The notes beneath the pieces were generated by a model. That model saw only the letters and a program-made list of their open reading frames with translations, was not told the origin of the DNA and ran no database searches. Below are positions 19,392-27,258 of a DNA stretch of 64,000 bases, piece after piece. The DNA lies in contig CASIAI010000001.1 of NCBI GenBank assembly GCA_949372655.1, forward strand, positions 387,279 through 451,278, written 5' to 3'. The position numbers and the translations under genes were made by a program. The DNA is from Candidatus Poseidoniaceae archaeon (GTDB lineage: Archaea > Thermoplasmatota > Poseidoniia > Poseidoniales > Poseidoniaceae). Each line of letters begins with the position of its first letter. Position 1 is the stretch's first letter.

Positions 19392-20717
19392 TCACCACCT
19401 ATTCCAGATTCTTAGATCTTGGTCCCACCAATCGTGATTTCCATCAGGGTGTTGTCGCCAAAGAACCCCTTCATCATCTACAGTTGTCGGTAAGCCTTCC
19501 GAATCAGGAGAGCCGTCTGCTAAAATCATAGGCGCTGGGCCGAGGTCTCTCATTTCAAAAATATCCTTTTCATCCTTCACTCTTACCAAGAAAGCAAAGG
19601 CTAGTAAAGCCACTACGAAACATAAAATTCCTATTGAAATCCACCCTACTGAATCTGTTTCTGTATCGTCTCCAAAAGAACGTGAAGGGAGAACTTCTGC
19701 TTCCTCATTTGTTAGATTCAAACCTGGAAGCCTGACTACATTAATAGCATGAATTGTATGAATTAATTCATTATTAATGACTTCAAGAGATACTAGATGA
19801 ACCCCTGCAGATAGAATGGAACAATCAAAGTTAGAAGAATTATAATCTTGGAAAGTGACTCCTTGTATTCTCCAAATCTTGACAAATGGTGTGAAATCAA
19901 TATTTGATGAGTCTGGAATCATGGTTATTGAGCAATCTGTATCTGTTGAATTGCCATTTCCTTCAGTAAGAAGAGAAAATGCTGGAGCAGGGCGATTAGA
20001 AATTGTCAAATTCAACCAATCTTCAGCAGTTTGAGATAAATCATTTCTATATGTCTCTCTTAGACTATAATCCCCTGCTGGCCAATGCGAGCAGTCTAGA
20101 ACCTCTTGAGATTCCAGTACGGTAAATGGTGCACCCGAAAAGGTTCTAATTCCTTCAGCACCATACCTTGGTCCAGTCTCATCATCAAACACTCTATTGA
20201 TAGTACATTGGTCTCCTGTTTCAATATTTTCAGGTGCATTTAACGCTAACATAACTCTAGGAGTTTTCAATGCCGGCTTTAGAAGATAAGTTGGTAGGTC
20301 AAAGGTTGTAATTTCATCTCCTGCTTCATTTATTACCGCAAGACTGAGTTCATGTTCACCATTCGCCCATGAATCATAGGTTAGACTTGCATTTGATTGT
20401 CCACTGAAAGACATTATTTGTGTCTCGACTACTTGTTTGTCTTTATGGACTCCAAATAACCTCAACTCTAAATTTACAAATTGCTCTGTTGTCGACATTA
20501 CAACTACCACTCTAATGGAATCAATATCTCCATCTTGATTAGTATCTAATGTATCATTTCTAAGAGCGATTAAAGTCAAACCTGCATCAGCAAGTGGGTC
20601 TTCTTCTTCGTTCTCAGAATCTTCAGCAAATACACTACCTATTATTTGAGGAACCATCAAAGAAGATAAAAGGATAATAAGCATCATTAGACTCTTACTA
20701 GTTTTACTCTCAGACAC
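19392..20717 (-). CDS. secreted beta-rich protein with membrane anchor and Trp-rich cytosolic tail
   Basis: The 441-residue protein is unrecognised as a family. A signal peptide (LMMLIILLSSLMVPQIIG) is followed by an acidic stretch and an EF-hand-like loop, DTNQDGDIDSIR. Three beta-sandwich-like segments of about 100 residues each follow, with paired cysteines. A membrane helix (VGWISIGILCFVVALLAFAF) leads to a tail of about 70 residues that ends with GVLWRQHPDGNHDWW and IWNRW. I choose the GTG at 20715-20717. A strong ribosome-binding sequence, AAGGAGGTG, at 20724-20732 is 6-7 bases upstream of it, whereas the GTG at 20726 lies inside that sequence. The start overlaps the end of the TSP3 gene by 8 bases, showing translational coupling. 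Confidence 0.75.
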   Translation of the reverse strand: MSESKTSKSLMMLIILLSSLMVPQIIGSVFAEDSENEEEDPLADAGLTLIALRNDTLDTNQDGDIDSIRVVVVMSTTEQFVNLELRLFGVHKDKQVVETQIMSFSGQSNASLTYDSWANGEHELSLAVINEAGDEITTFDLPTYLLKPALKTPRVMLALNAPENIETGDQCTINRVFDDETGPRYGAEGIRTFSGAPFTVLESQEVLDCSHWPAGDYSLRETYRNDLSQTAEDWLNLTISNRPAPAFSLLTEGNGNSTDTDCSITMIPDSSNIDFTPFVKIWRIQGVTFQDYNSSNFDCSILSAGVHLVSLEVINNELIHTIHAINVVRLPGLNLTNEEAEVLPSRSFGDDTETDSVGWISIGILCFVVALLAFAFLVRVKDEKDIFEMRDLGPAPMILADGSPDSEGLPTTVDDEGVLWRQHPDGNHDWWDQDLRIWNRW

Positions 20718-23265
20718 TATTTTCACCTCCTTGGTATTCTCCTTCAGGTATTGGCAGAGATGGTAATTGGTCTAGTGGAATCATACCTTCAACTGGTAGA
20801 TTCTCTTGAGTTAAAGTTTCAAAGTCAGCAGGTTGTTTTGTCTCAAACATTTCTTCCTCAGTAAGTTCATTATCATCCCTAGACATTTTTACTAATAATG
20901 CTAGTAATGCTCCAATGATAAATCCAAAACCGATTACCAGATAAGTTAACCAAGAGGCAGCAGGGTCTTCTCCAAGAATCGCAATGGCTGCTTTCAAACC
21001 ACCATAGTCATCCGACCATCCATCTCCATTAGCATCGGGACATCCTTGTAGGTCTCTAACCGAATTACCTGTCTCTGAAGGGCAATCATCTCTCATCGCC
21101 CCTAATGCTACATCACCAAAGCCATCACCATCAGTATCTCGCCATTGTAATGCCTCATTGGGGAAAGAGTCAGCAGCGCCAAATGGATGGGCTTGCCAAG
21201 TTCCTGTTGGGTCTGACCAACCATCTCCGTCTGTATCTCTACATCCAAGACGGTCAAGTATTGAGGTGCCTCTTAATTCCGGACAGGCATCTCCTTGATT
21301 GCCATTTATAGCATCCCCATAACCGTCTCCATCAGTATCTCGCCACTGTGTCGGTTCGTGAATAAATGAATCTCCTAAGTCTGACCACCCATCACCGTCT
21401 GTATCGATACAGCCCCATCTGTCTCCGCCTTCAACTGGACCAACAGAGGTTCCTGCATCATCGGGACAAACATCAGCAGTAGTTCCTAGAGGACTATCCC
21501 CTCTTCCATCTCCGTCTCTGTCATGCCATTGTGTGGAGTCTTCTGGCCAAGCATCACCTGAACCTCCAGGACTTGCCAGCCATGTAGTAGTCGAATCAGA
21601 CCATCCATCCAAATCTGTGTCTGGACACCCCCATCTATCAAAAGTTGAGGACCCAACAGTGGTTCTACAACCGTCGCCTCTAAATGATTCACGCCAGGTT
21701 TGTCCATCGAAATATTCCATTTGATCGCCAAAGCCATCAGAATCTGTATCATGCCATTGACTACGCTCTTCAGGGAATGCATCAGCAAATCCATCTGGGT
21801 GTGCAATCCAATCTACTGTCGGGTTCGAATAACCGTCTTGGTCAACGTCTCTACAACCTAATCTATCAAACATAGAAATCCAGCCAGATTCTACTTCTTC
21901 GGGTGTAGAAAATACGCATACATCGCCTTCAAAGCCTAGAATATTATCTCCATATCCATCGCCATCTGTATCTCTATACTGCGAATCAACTAACGGGAAA
22001 TCATCTATCTGAGATGCCCCATAAGTTTGATTGTCACCCCATCCATCTTTATCGGTATCACGCCACTGAGTTGGGTTATCCGGGAAATCATCTATGAATA
22101 AAGCTCCAAAGGTTTGATTATCTCCCCAACCATCATAGTCTCTATCATTCCATTGAGAAGGTTCACTCGGAAATGCATCAGAACCGTTATCTACCGTCCA
22201 GTTAACATCGCCATCAGAATAAGAATCACCATCGGAATCAGTACATCCAAATCGGTCTGTTGAAGAAGTTCCGGTGATGAAGGGGCAAGCATCAGGTTCT
22301 GTGGCATTGATTAGCCATTGACCAATACCCCATGCTTGATGAGTAACATTCCAACTTCCATCTTCCCAATTATCACCATAGCCATCACCATCTGTATCGG
22401 TCCACTGTGTAGCATCGTAAGGGAATGAGTCAGCAAGCCCTAATGGGTGAGCAAACCATTCGGTAATTCCATCTAATCCTCCAGGGTCAGCATCAGAGTA
22501 ACCATCGCCGTCATTATCTAAACAGCCAAATCTATCTATTGATGAATATCCTCTCTTGAAGGGGCAGAAATCTCCTTGAAATCCATCTACATTGTCTCCA
22601 TAGCCATCATTATCTGTATCTTGCCATTGTGTGGGTTCATTAGCAAAAGCATCTGCTCCATTATTAGTACCCCAGCCTACTTCTGGATTTGAATATCCAT
22701 CGGAATCTGTATCAATACACCCTTTCCTATCATATACTGAAGTACCAGGAACGTTGTCACAGTCATCTTCTGAATCGATAAATCCATCTTCATCAGTATC
22801 TCTGTCGCCAGAATCAATTGAAGCTGTTAATGTATACTGAATTGCATCATTACACCAACTATCTTTACCTTTAATTTTGACATAAACCCAATCTGCATTA
22901 GGCATAGTTTTGCTCAGAGTCCCTGAGGGGTTATCATCATTCAAAGAAAGAGATGCAATTTGCCCACCAGCGGAATCGTGAATCGAATAATCGCCTTCCC
23001 ATCCATCATCGAGACACCAAAATTCTGGATTTGGTATATTTCCTGAAAACGATATACTTACGATATCTCCTTTGTAGGCATATATTTTCCACCAATCCAC
23101 TTCATCGGTTGGTGAACAGCCGTCATCATAACACACATAACCGCCGGAAGAAACCCCTTCGGCAAGGATATTTGCGCTTTGTAGATTGTTATCGGCAGAA
23201 ACTGGAAGCGTGAATGAAATCATCAACGCGGCCAAAGCCAACACCATGAATCGCTTTGCGACCAT
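20710..23265 (-). CDS. TSP3-repeat surface protein with PPC-like N-terminal domain
   Basis: The 851-residue type I membrane protein starts MVAKRF with a signal peptide ending in SFTLPVSADN. Residues about 28-150 resemble a bacterial pre-peptidase C-terminal (PPC) beta-sandwich: DEVDWWKIYAYKGDIVSISF, then a C-terminal strand before CNDAIQYTL. About 158-750 is a continuous array of TSP3-type repeats (DTDGDGYGD, DSDGDSYSDG, DRDGDGRGD), alternating with cysteine-containing spacers such as STDRFGCTD. The membrane helix is near 767-792 (LTYLVIGFGFIIGALLALLV). A 58-residue acidic and proline-containing tail is cytosolic. It is the first gene of a coupled operon with the Trp-tailed protein and the DUF4105 protein. 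A calcium-stiffened rod that holds a partner complex off the membrane is inferred. Confidence 0.87.
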   Translation of the reverse strand: MVAKRFMVLALAALMISFTLPVSADNNLQSANILAEGVSSGGYVCYDDGCSPTDEVDWWKIYAYKGDIVSISFSGNIPNPEFWCLDDGWEGDYSIHDSAGGQIASLSLNDDNPSGTLSKTMPNADWVYVKIKGKDSWCNDAIQYTLTASIDSGDRDTDEDGFIDSEDDCDNVPGTSVYDRKGCIDTDSDGYSNPEVGWGTNNGADAFANEPTQWQDTDNDGYGDNVDGFQGDFCPFKRGYSSIDRFGCLDNDGDGYSDADPGGLDGITEWFAHPLGLADSFPYDATQWTDTDGDGYGDNWEDGSWNVTHQAWGIGQWLINATEPDACPFITGTSSTDRFGCTDSDGDSYSDGDVNWTVDNGSDAFPSEPSQWNDRDYDGWGDNQTFGALFIDDFPDNPTQWRDTDKDGWGDNQTYGASQIDDFPLVDSQYRDTDGDGYGDNILGFEGDVCVFSTPEEVESGWISMFDRLGCRDVDQDGYSNPTVDWIAHPDGFADAFPEERSQWHDTDSDGFGDQMEYFDGQTWRESFRGDGCRTTVGSSTFDRWGCPDTDLDGWSDSTTTWLASPGGSGDAWPEDSTQWHDRDGDGRGDSPLGTTADVCPDDAGTSVGPVEGGDRWGCIDTDGDGWSDLGDSFIHEPTQWRDTDGDGYGDAINGNQGDACPELRGTSILDRLGCRDTDGDGWSDPTGTWQAHPFGAADSFPNEALQWRDTDGDGFGDVALGAMRDDCPSETGNSVRDLQGCPDANGDGWSDDYGGLKAAIAILGEDPAASWLTYLVIGFGFIIGALLALLVKMSRDDNELTEEEMFETKQPADFETLTQENLPVEGMIPLDQLPSLPIPEGEYQGGENSV
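20724..20732 (-). promoter_or_regulatory. strong Shine-Dalgarno sequence deciding a GTG start
   Basis: AAGGAGGTG on the minus strand lies within the end of the TSP3 gene and just before the GTG at 20715-20717. It sets the start of the downstream gene and shows that internal operon genes here use ribosome-binding sequences. Confidence 0.75.
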
Positions 23266-23332
23266 GTTGGCTAATCGACATACTACCTATGAAATACTCG
23301 CTTGTTTGAATTCGCTAAAAACAGTGCAAAGT

Positions 23333-25060
23333 TCATACACGAGAAGCAAGAATCAATTGATTTGGCTCAAACCAAGGGATTTTGGAAACTTTCGTTTGAT
23401 TCGATGAATCTTTGAGACTATGTGATACAGAGATGTCGCCTCGTACGAATTTTATGTATCTTTGCTCTTCATTTTCTTCAAATGGATGCTCACCTACATT
23501 CTCTTGATATGCTATCCCCATCCAGTCTCCTTCTGGGGACATTACTGTTTCAAAAAAATCGTGAAGAGCATGGGTATCACCTTCGGTTTCTTCGTATGCT
23601 GTAACTTTATGAAGTGGAGTTGGATCAACTATCCTAAAATCCCAAGTATCATTTTCCATAGGATTTTTCAAAGCTCCTGCATAAAGATACCATTCCTTAC
23701 CTTGAACATAGCCTTCTTGACTATTATTTTGGCCAAAGTCAAGACCGTAAAATGCAATACTAACAATATTATCTTCTGTAATCGAAACAAATGGGTACAT
23801 TGCCATCCCTCTATCGAAAGGTGTCGCATTCCAGTTTGACCAATTAGTACCATTATCATAAGATACTGCAACGTTCATTTCCCAAGGGCCGGTATTTCCA
23901 TTTGGACAATCCGCCCATGTAACAACTACCATTCCACCTTCGTTATTGTTGACTACTGGATAGCCTTCAGGACAATTACCATTTCTTGGACCAACCGCAA
24001 CAGGCTCTAGCCATGTACCATCATCTGGACCTGGGCCAGTCCCTCTCCCATATTCTGGACTGACTCTCACTTGAACTGTACCACTTGCTGAATCTGCATC
24101 TTCTTGGGCAACAAAGACATATGGGCCGTCATTTTGACTAGATATTGTCGACCATCCACCTGGCATAGCATAACATTGTGAAAAAGGAGCCCCCCCGGAT
24201 TCAGAATGATAATACCAGTATCTTCCTACATCTGCTGAACACTCTGGAGGCGATGCCCCCGAGTTGCCTAAATAATGAATAATTCCATCCCCTTGAGCGG
24301 CAACCCATGGCCTATCATCCGCAGCCATAGTTTGCATTCTCTCACAAACTGGAGGAGAAATATATGTATTGCCGCCATCTGTGAATTTATGCCACCAATT
24401 ATCTTCCAAAGTTGTATCCAAGTAGTACACTACATCATTTGCATCAACTGCGATATCTCCCTCATCACCAAGGCATTCTGAACCTGCACCAGTTGCAGAG
24501 CCAGCAACTGAGTTCGCTAAATTCCCTGGAGTCGGTTCGAAATTTTCACCATGACCCCAAGTTTCTCCACCGTCATTAGAAATCCAAAACCATGAAGCCC
24601 AGTAATCCCATGAAGTCATTTCTCCATCTTCACAAGCATACCAAGTATCAAGACTTCCGCCAATTAATGGAGCGAATGGATTTCCTTCTCCGCCCCAGCG
24701 TAAGTCCTTGTGTGCTGTAACAAATAAGTTTCCTTCGCTATCTATCGAGAGACTAGGTTCATAGCCAATTCCATATCCAATATATCCTTCATCTTGACCA
24801 TTATTAGGGTCAATACATTCGTCATGCCTCGGCATATATTCTGGTTCTGACCAAGAGAAATACACTTGTTCTCCTTCAAATTCATCTGCACTACTAACCG
24901 GATTGAGATCTTTGGTTATGGAAGAACCTATCAAGGCTGAAAGTAAAATGAACATAATGGAAACTGCGATAGTCCCCCCAAGAGCAATATTTGAACTATT
25001 ATCGCTCAATTCTGAATTATTAGGCTCAATCAATTCTGCCTCAAGGACTTGACTCGCCAT
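23333..25060 (-). CDS. membrane-anchored BNR/sialidase-like beta-propeller protein
   Basis: From the ATG at 25058-25060 the product is 575 residues; an ATG at 25084 would add eight. A short N-terminal cytosolic segment precedes one membrane helix (GGTIAVSIMFILLSALIG). The ectodomain shows Asp-box (BNR) signatures such as WISNDGGETWGHG, VSYDNGTNWSNW and YEPSLSIDSEGNLFV, as in sialidase-like propellers. It also has several paired cysteines. No complete sialidase active site (Arg triad with FRIP) is visible, so the catalytic role is open; glycan binding is as likely. It lies on the same strand as, and 67 bases upstream of, the TSP3 gene. Its anchor resembles that of the S15/CocE protein at 44.8 kb. 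Confidence 0.7.
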   Translation of the reverse strand: MASQVLEAELIEPNNSELSDNSSNIALGGTIAVSIMFILLSALIGSSITKDLNPVSSADEFEGEQVYFSWSEPEYMPRHDECIDPNNGQDEGYIGYGIGYEPSLSIDSEGNLFVTAHKDLRWGGEGNPFAPLIGGSLDTWYACEDGEMTSWDYWASWFWISNDGGETWGHGENFEPTPGNLANSVAGSATGAGSECLGDEGDIAVDANDVVYYLDTTLEDNWWHKFTDGGNTYISPPVCERMQTMAADDRPWVAAQGDGIIHYLGNSGASPPECSADVGRYWYYHSESGGAPFSQCYAMPGGWSTISSQNDGPYVFVAQEDADSASGTVQVRVSPEYGRGTGPGPDDGTWLEPVAVGPRNGNCPEGYPVVNNNEGGMVVVTWADCPNGNTGPWEMNVAVSYDNGTNWSNWNATPFDRGMAMYPFVSITEDNIVSIAFYGLDFGQNNSQEGYVQGKEWYLYAGALKNPMENDTWDFRIVDPTPLHKVTAYEETEGDTHALHDFFETVMSPEGDWMGIAYQENVGEHPFEENEEQRYIKFVRGDISVSHSLKDSSNQTKVSKIPWFEPNQLILASRV

Positions 25061-25110
25061 GTTTATCTCACCTGTTAGGGTCATTTGGATATTACCATCA
25101 TATGAAATTA

Positions 25111-26376
25111 TTATTTCTTGATGATGGATTTGTAAATCCTTTCAAAGTCTTCTGCATTATGCTCGTATGTATACTTTGAAAGTACCCTTTCCCTACCTGC
25201 TTTAGCCTTATCCATTCTCTGTTTAGGTTGATCTAATATTCTACAAACTGATTTGGCTAAGTCCTCGGGATCTCCTGAATTGAATAAATCACCCACAGAG
25301 TCATCTATCATCTCCGTCAATGGAGGTTGATTTACCGTTACCACTGGAGTTCCGCTGGCTAATGACTCTAATGGAATCAAGCCTTGACCTTCATAATATG
25401 AAGGATAGACCACTAAATCTGCAGACCGGAAATGTTGTGCTAAGTCATCAAAGGACATACTACTTCGAATGAATAAAGCATGTTCAACACCTAATTTACG
25501 GGCGTTTTTGAGTAGACTCTTCTTCATATGGCCTCTTCCAACAACTACTAGTCTAGCCCCAGGATAACTTTCTAAAATTTCAGGTAATGCTCTAATTAAG
25601 GTCATGTAACCCTTTCTAGCCACTAATCTTCCAACTGCCAAAATCATTGGAGTTTTAGTTTCTGCCATGTAACTCAAGGCTAATTCATCATCACAATCAT
25701 AATTTTTACGGATATTCTCATGGCTCAACTGTTCATCTTCATCATCTTGATTTGGTGGCCTGAATACCTTGTGGTCACAACCCCACAAAACTACTTCACA
25801 TCTGAAGTCTTTAGATGGCTCATACCAATTTTTAAACTCTGAAAGAGTCGATTCAGAATTAGAAACACAAATACTTGATTCTAGTATTCCTGCTCTTTCA
25901 TACTTAGAATAGTGCTTAGCAGCCAACCTTATTGCAAGGTCGTTTGGATTTCTCCAAGTTGCGGACTCATTAGCCTTAGCCGCCCGGATTACCCCTTGCT
26001 TCTCCCCCAACCATGAACCATGTAATGATGAGCAAACTGGGGCAATTTTATCTTCCATAAATCTAAATTCTTTCCTAGTAAAAGAAGCCAGAGGAAGATG
26101 GATGTGTATTACATCGACTGGCTCTAGACTATGTAGGTGCTTGAGAGCTCTTAGTGAACTTTTACCGTAAGAACGAGTAAATGCCATAGGGGCTTTTAGC
26201 CAAGGAACTTCAATAATAGATACCCCTGACTGAACAGGTGACCTGCCCTTATGAGAACGAGTAATTACGCTTACTTGGTGACCACATGCTGCCAAATGAC
26301 CTGCGAGGTGAAAAACTACAGAACCAATACCTCCCCATCGAGGAGGGTATTCTCCAGCAATCATTGCTATGTGCAT
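25111..26376 (-). CDS. glycosyltransferase family 4
   Basis: The 421-residue cytosolic enzyme has a GT-B fold. The N-terminal domain begins MHIAMIAGEYPPRWGG with the glycine-rich acceptor loop. The C-terminal domain shows AVGRLVARKGYMTLIRAL, ARLVVVGRGHMKKSL, SSMSFDDLAQHFRSADLVVY, and PSYYEGQGLIPLESLASG with the E-x7-E nucleotide-sugar motif of GT4 enzymes. I prefer the ATG at 26374-26376 because the homologous core begins there; an upstream start at 26412 is open. The enzyme would add a sugar to a glycan or glycolipid. It is divergent from the GT2 enzyme (about 105 bases between starts), so both may serve one surface glycan. Donor and acceptor cannot be told. Confidence 0.9.
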   Translation of the reverse strand: MHIAMIAGEYPPRWGGIGSVVFHLAGHLAACGHQVSVITRSHKGRSPVQSGVSIIEVPWLKAPMAFTRSYGKSSLRALKHLHSLEPVDVIHIHLPLASFTRKEFRFMEDKIAPVCSSLHGSWLGEKQGVIRAAKANESATWRNPNDLAIRLAAKHYSKYERAGILESSICVSNSESTLSEFKNWYEPSKDFRCEVVLWGCDHKVFRPPNQDDEDEQLSHENIRKNYDCDDELALSYMAETKTPMILAVGRLVARKGYMTLIRALPEILESYPGARLVVVGRGHMKKSLLKNARKLGVEHALFIRSSMSFDDLAQHFRSADLVVYPSYYEGQGLIPLESLASGTPVVTVNQPPLTEMIDDSVGDLFNSGDPEDLAKSVCRILDQPKQRMDKAKAGRERVLSKYTYEHNAEDFERIYKSIIKK

Positions 26377-26482
26377 TGTGTTCCCCACGGGTGTCTTGCG
26401 TTTGAATGTCACCGTAATAGGATTATGAATATTTGAATTTTATAGCCAATGCTTTCAATACTGTTCGCTAATTGGGGATGTT

Positions 26483-27253
26483 ATGGCCGATTCACTGCCG
26501 GTTACTGTCACGGTAATTCTTCCCACTAAAAATGAGGAAGAAGCCATTGAACCTACTATTGATTCAATTCCAAGAGGATGGTGTAAAGACCTCGAAATAA
26601 TGATTGTCGATGGGAATTCGAGTGATAAGACAAGAGAACTTGCCCTGAAGAAAGGTGCTCGTGTTCACTTAGAAGATAGAAAAGGATATGGTAGAGCATA
26701 TAGAACTGGTTTTGATGTTGCTAAAAATGATATCATTGTTACAATGGATGCTGATTGTACCTATCCTGCTGAACTTGTTCCAAAATTAGTTAAGAGACTT
26801 CTAGATGATGACTTAGACTTCATCACTTGTGACCGTTTATCACTCGCTGAAAGTGGCTCTATGTCTGGATTGCATGGTTTTGGAAATTGGGCGCTATCGT
26901 TTACTGCTAGACTTTTATTTGGTTATGGAATCAAAGATTCACAATCCGGAATGTGGGTATTTAGGAAATCAATTTTCAAAAATGAAAAAATGAAGCCATC
27001 AAATGATGGTATGCCACTCTCGGAGGAGATGAAGATTCTAGCTAGAAAGCACTTAGGGAAGAGTAAGGCTATCGAAATCTCAGTACCTTATCGTCCAAGA
27101 GTAGGAGATGCTGAAATTCATACTTGGGGAGATGGATGGAAAAATTTCAAATTTCTCTTTGCTAAAAGAGTAGGGCTAAACAGAACGAAGTCACCTTGGG
27201 GTGGAAGAGAATCAAACCCTGATTCCAATAATAAGAACCTACCTGAACAGTGA
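26483..27253 (+). CDS. glycosyltransferase family 2 (dolichyl-phosphate hexose synthase-like)
   Basis: The 256-residue enzyme has a GT-A fold. It has TVILPTKNEEEAIEPTIDSI, EIMIVDGNSSDKTRELA, the RKGYGRAYRTGF loop, and the DADCTYP metal and nucleotide-sugar motif. The segment ITCDRLSLAESGSMSGLH and DSQSGMWVFRK match the DPM1-like dolichyl-phosphate mannose/glucose synthase group. These enzymes load a sugar onto the polyprenyl carrier used in archaeal N-glycosylation. The C-terminal tail is charged, with no membrane helix, so it is probably peripheral. It is convergent with the large beta-helix gene (5-base gap) and divergent from the GT4 gene. With the many Asn-x-Ser/Thr sites in neighbouring secreted proteins, a role in their glycosylation is plausible. 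Confidence 0.88.
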   Translation: MADSLPVTVTVILPTKNEEEAIEPTIDSIPRGWCKDLEIMIVDGNSSDKTRELALKKGARVHLEDRKGYGRAYRTGFDVAKNDIIVTMDADCTYPAELVPKLVKRLLDDDLDFITCDRLSLAESGSMSGLHGFGNWALSFTARLLFGYGIKDSQSGMWVFRKSIFKNEKMKPSNDGMPLSEEMKILARKHLGKSKAIEISVPYRPRVGDAEIHTWGDGWKNFKFLFAKRVGLNRTKSPWGGRESNPDSNNKNLPEQ

Positions 27254-27258
27254 TTTAC

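Noticed and set aside
24900..25060. N-terminal segment of the BNR protein as an archaeal pilin
   Set aside because: The hydrophobic stretch recalls class III pilin helices, but the basic residues and the prepilin cleavage motif before it are missing and the ectodomain is far too large.
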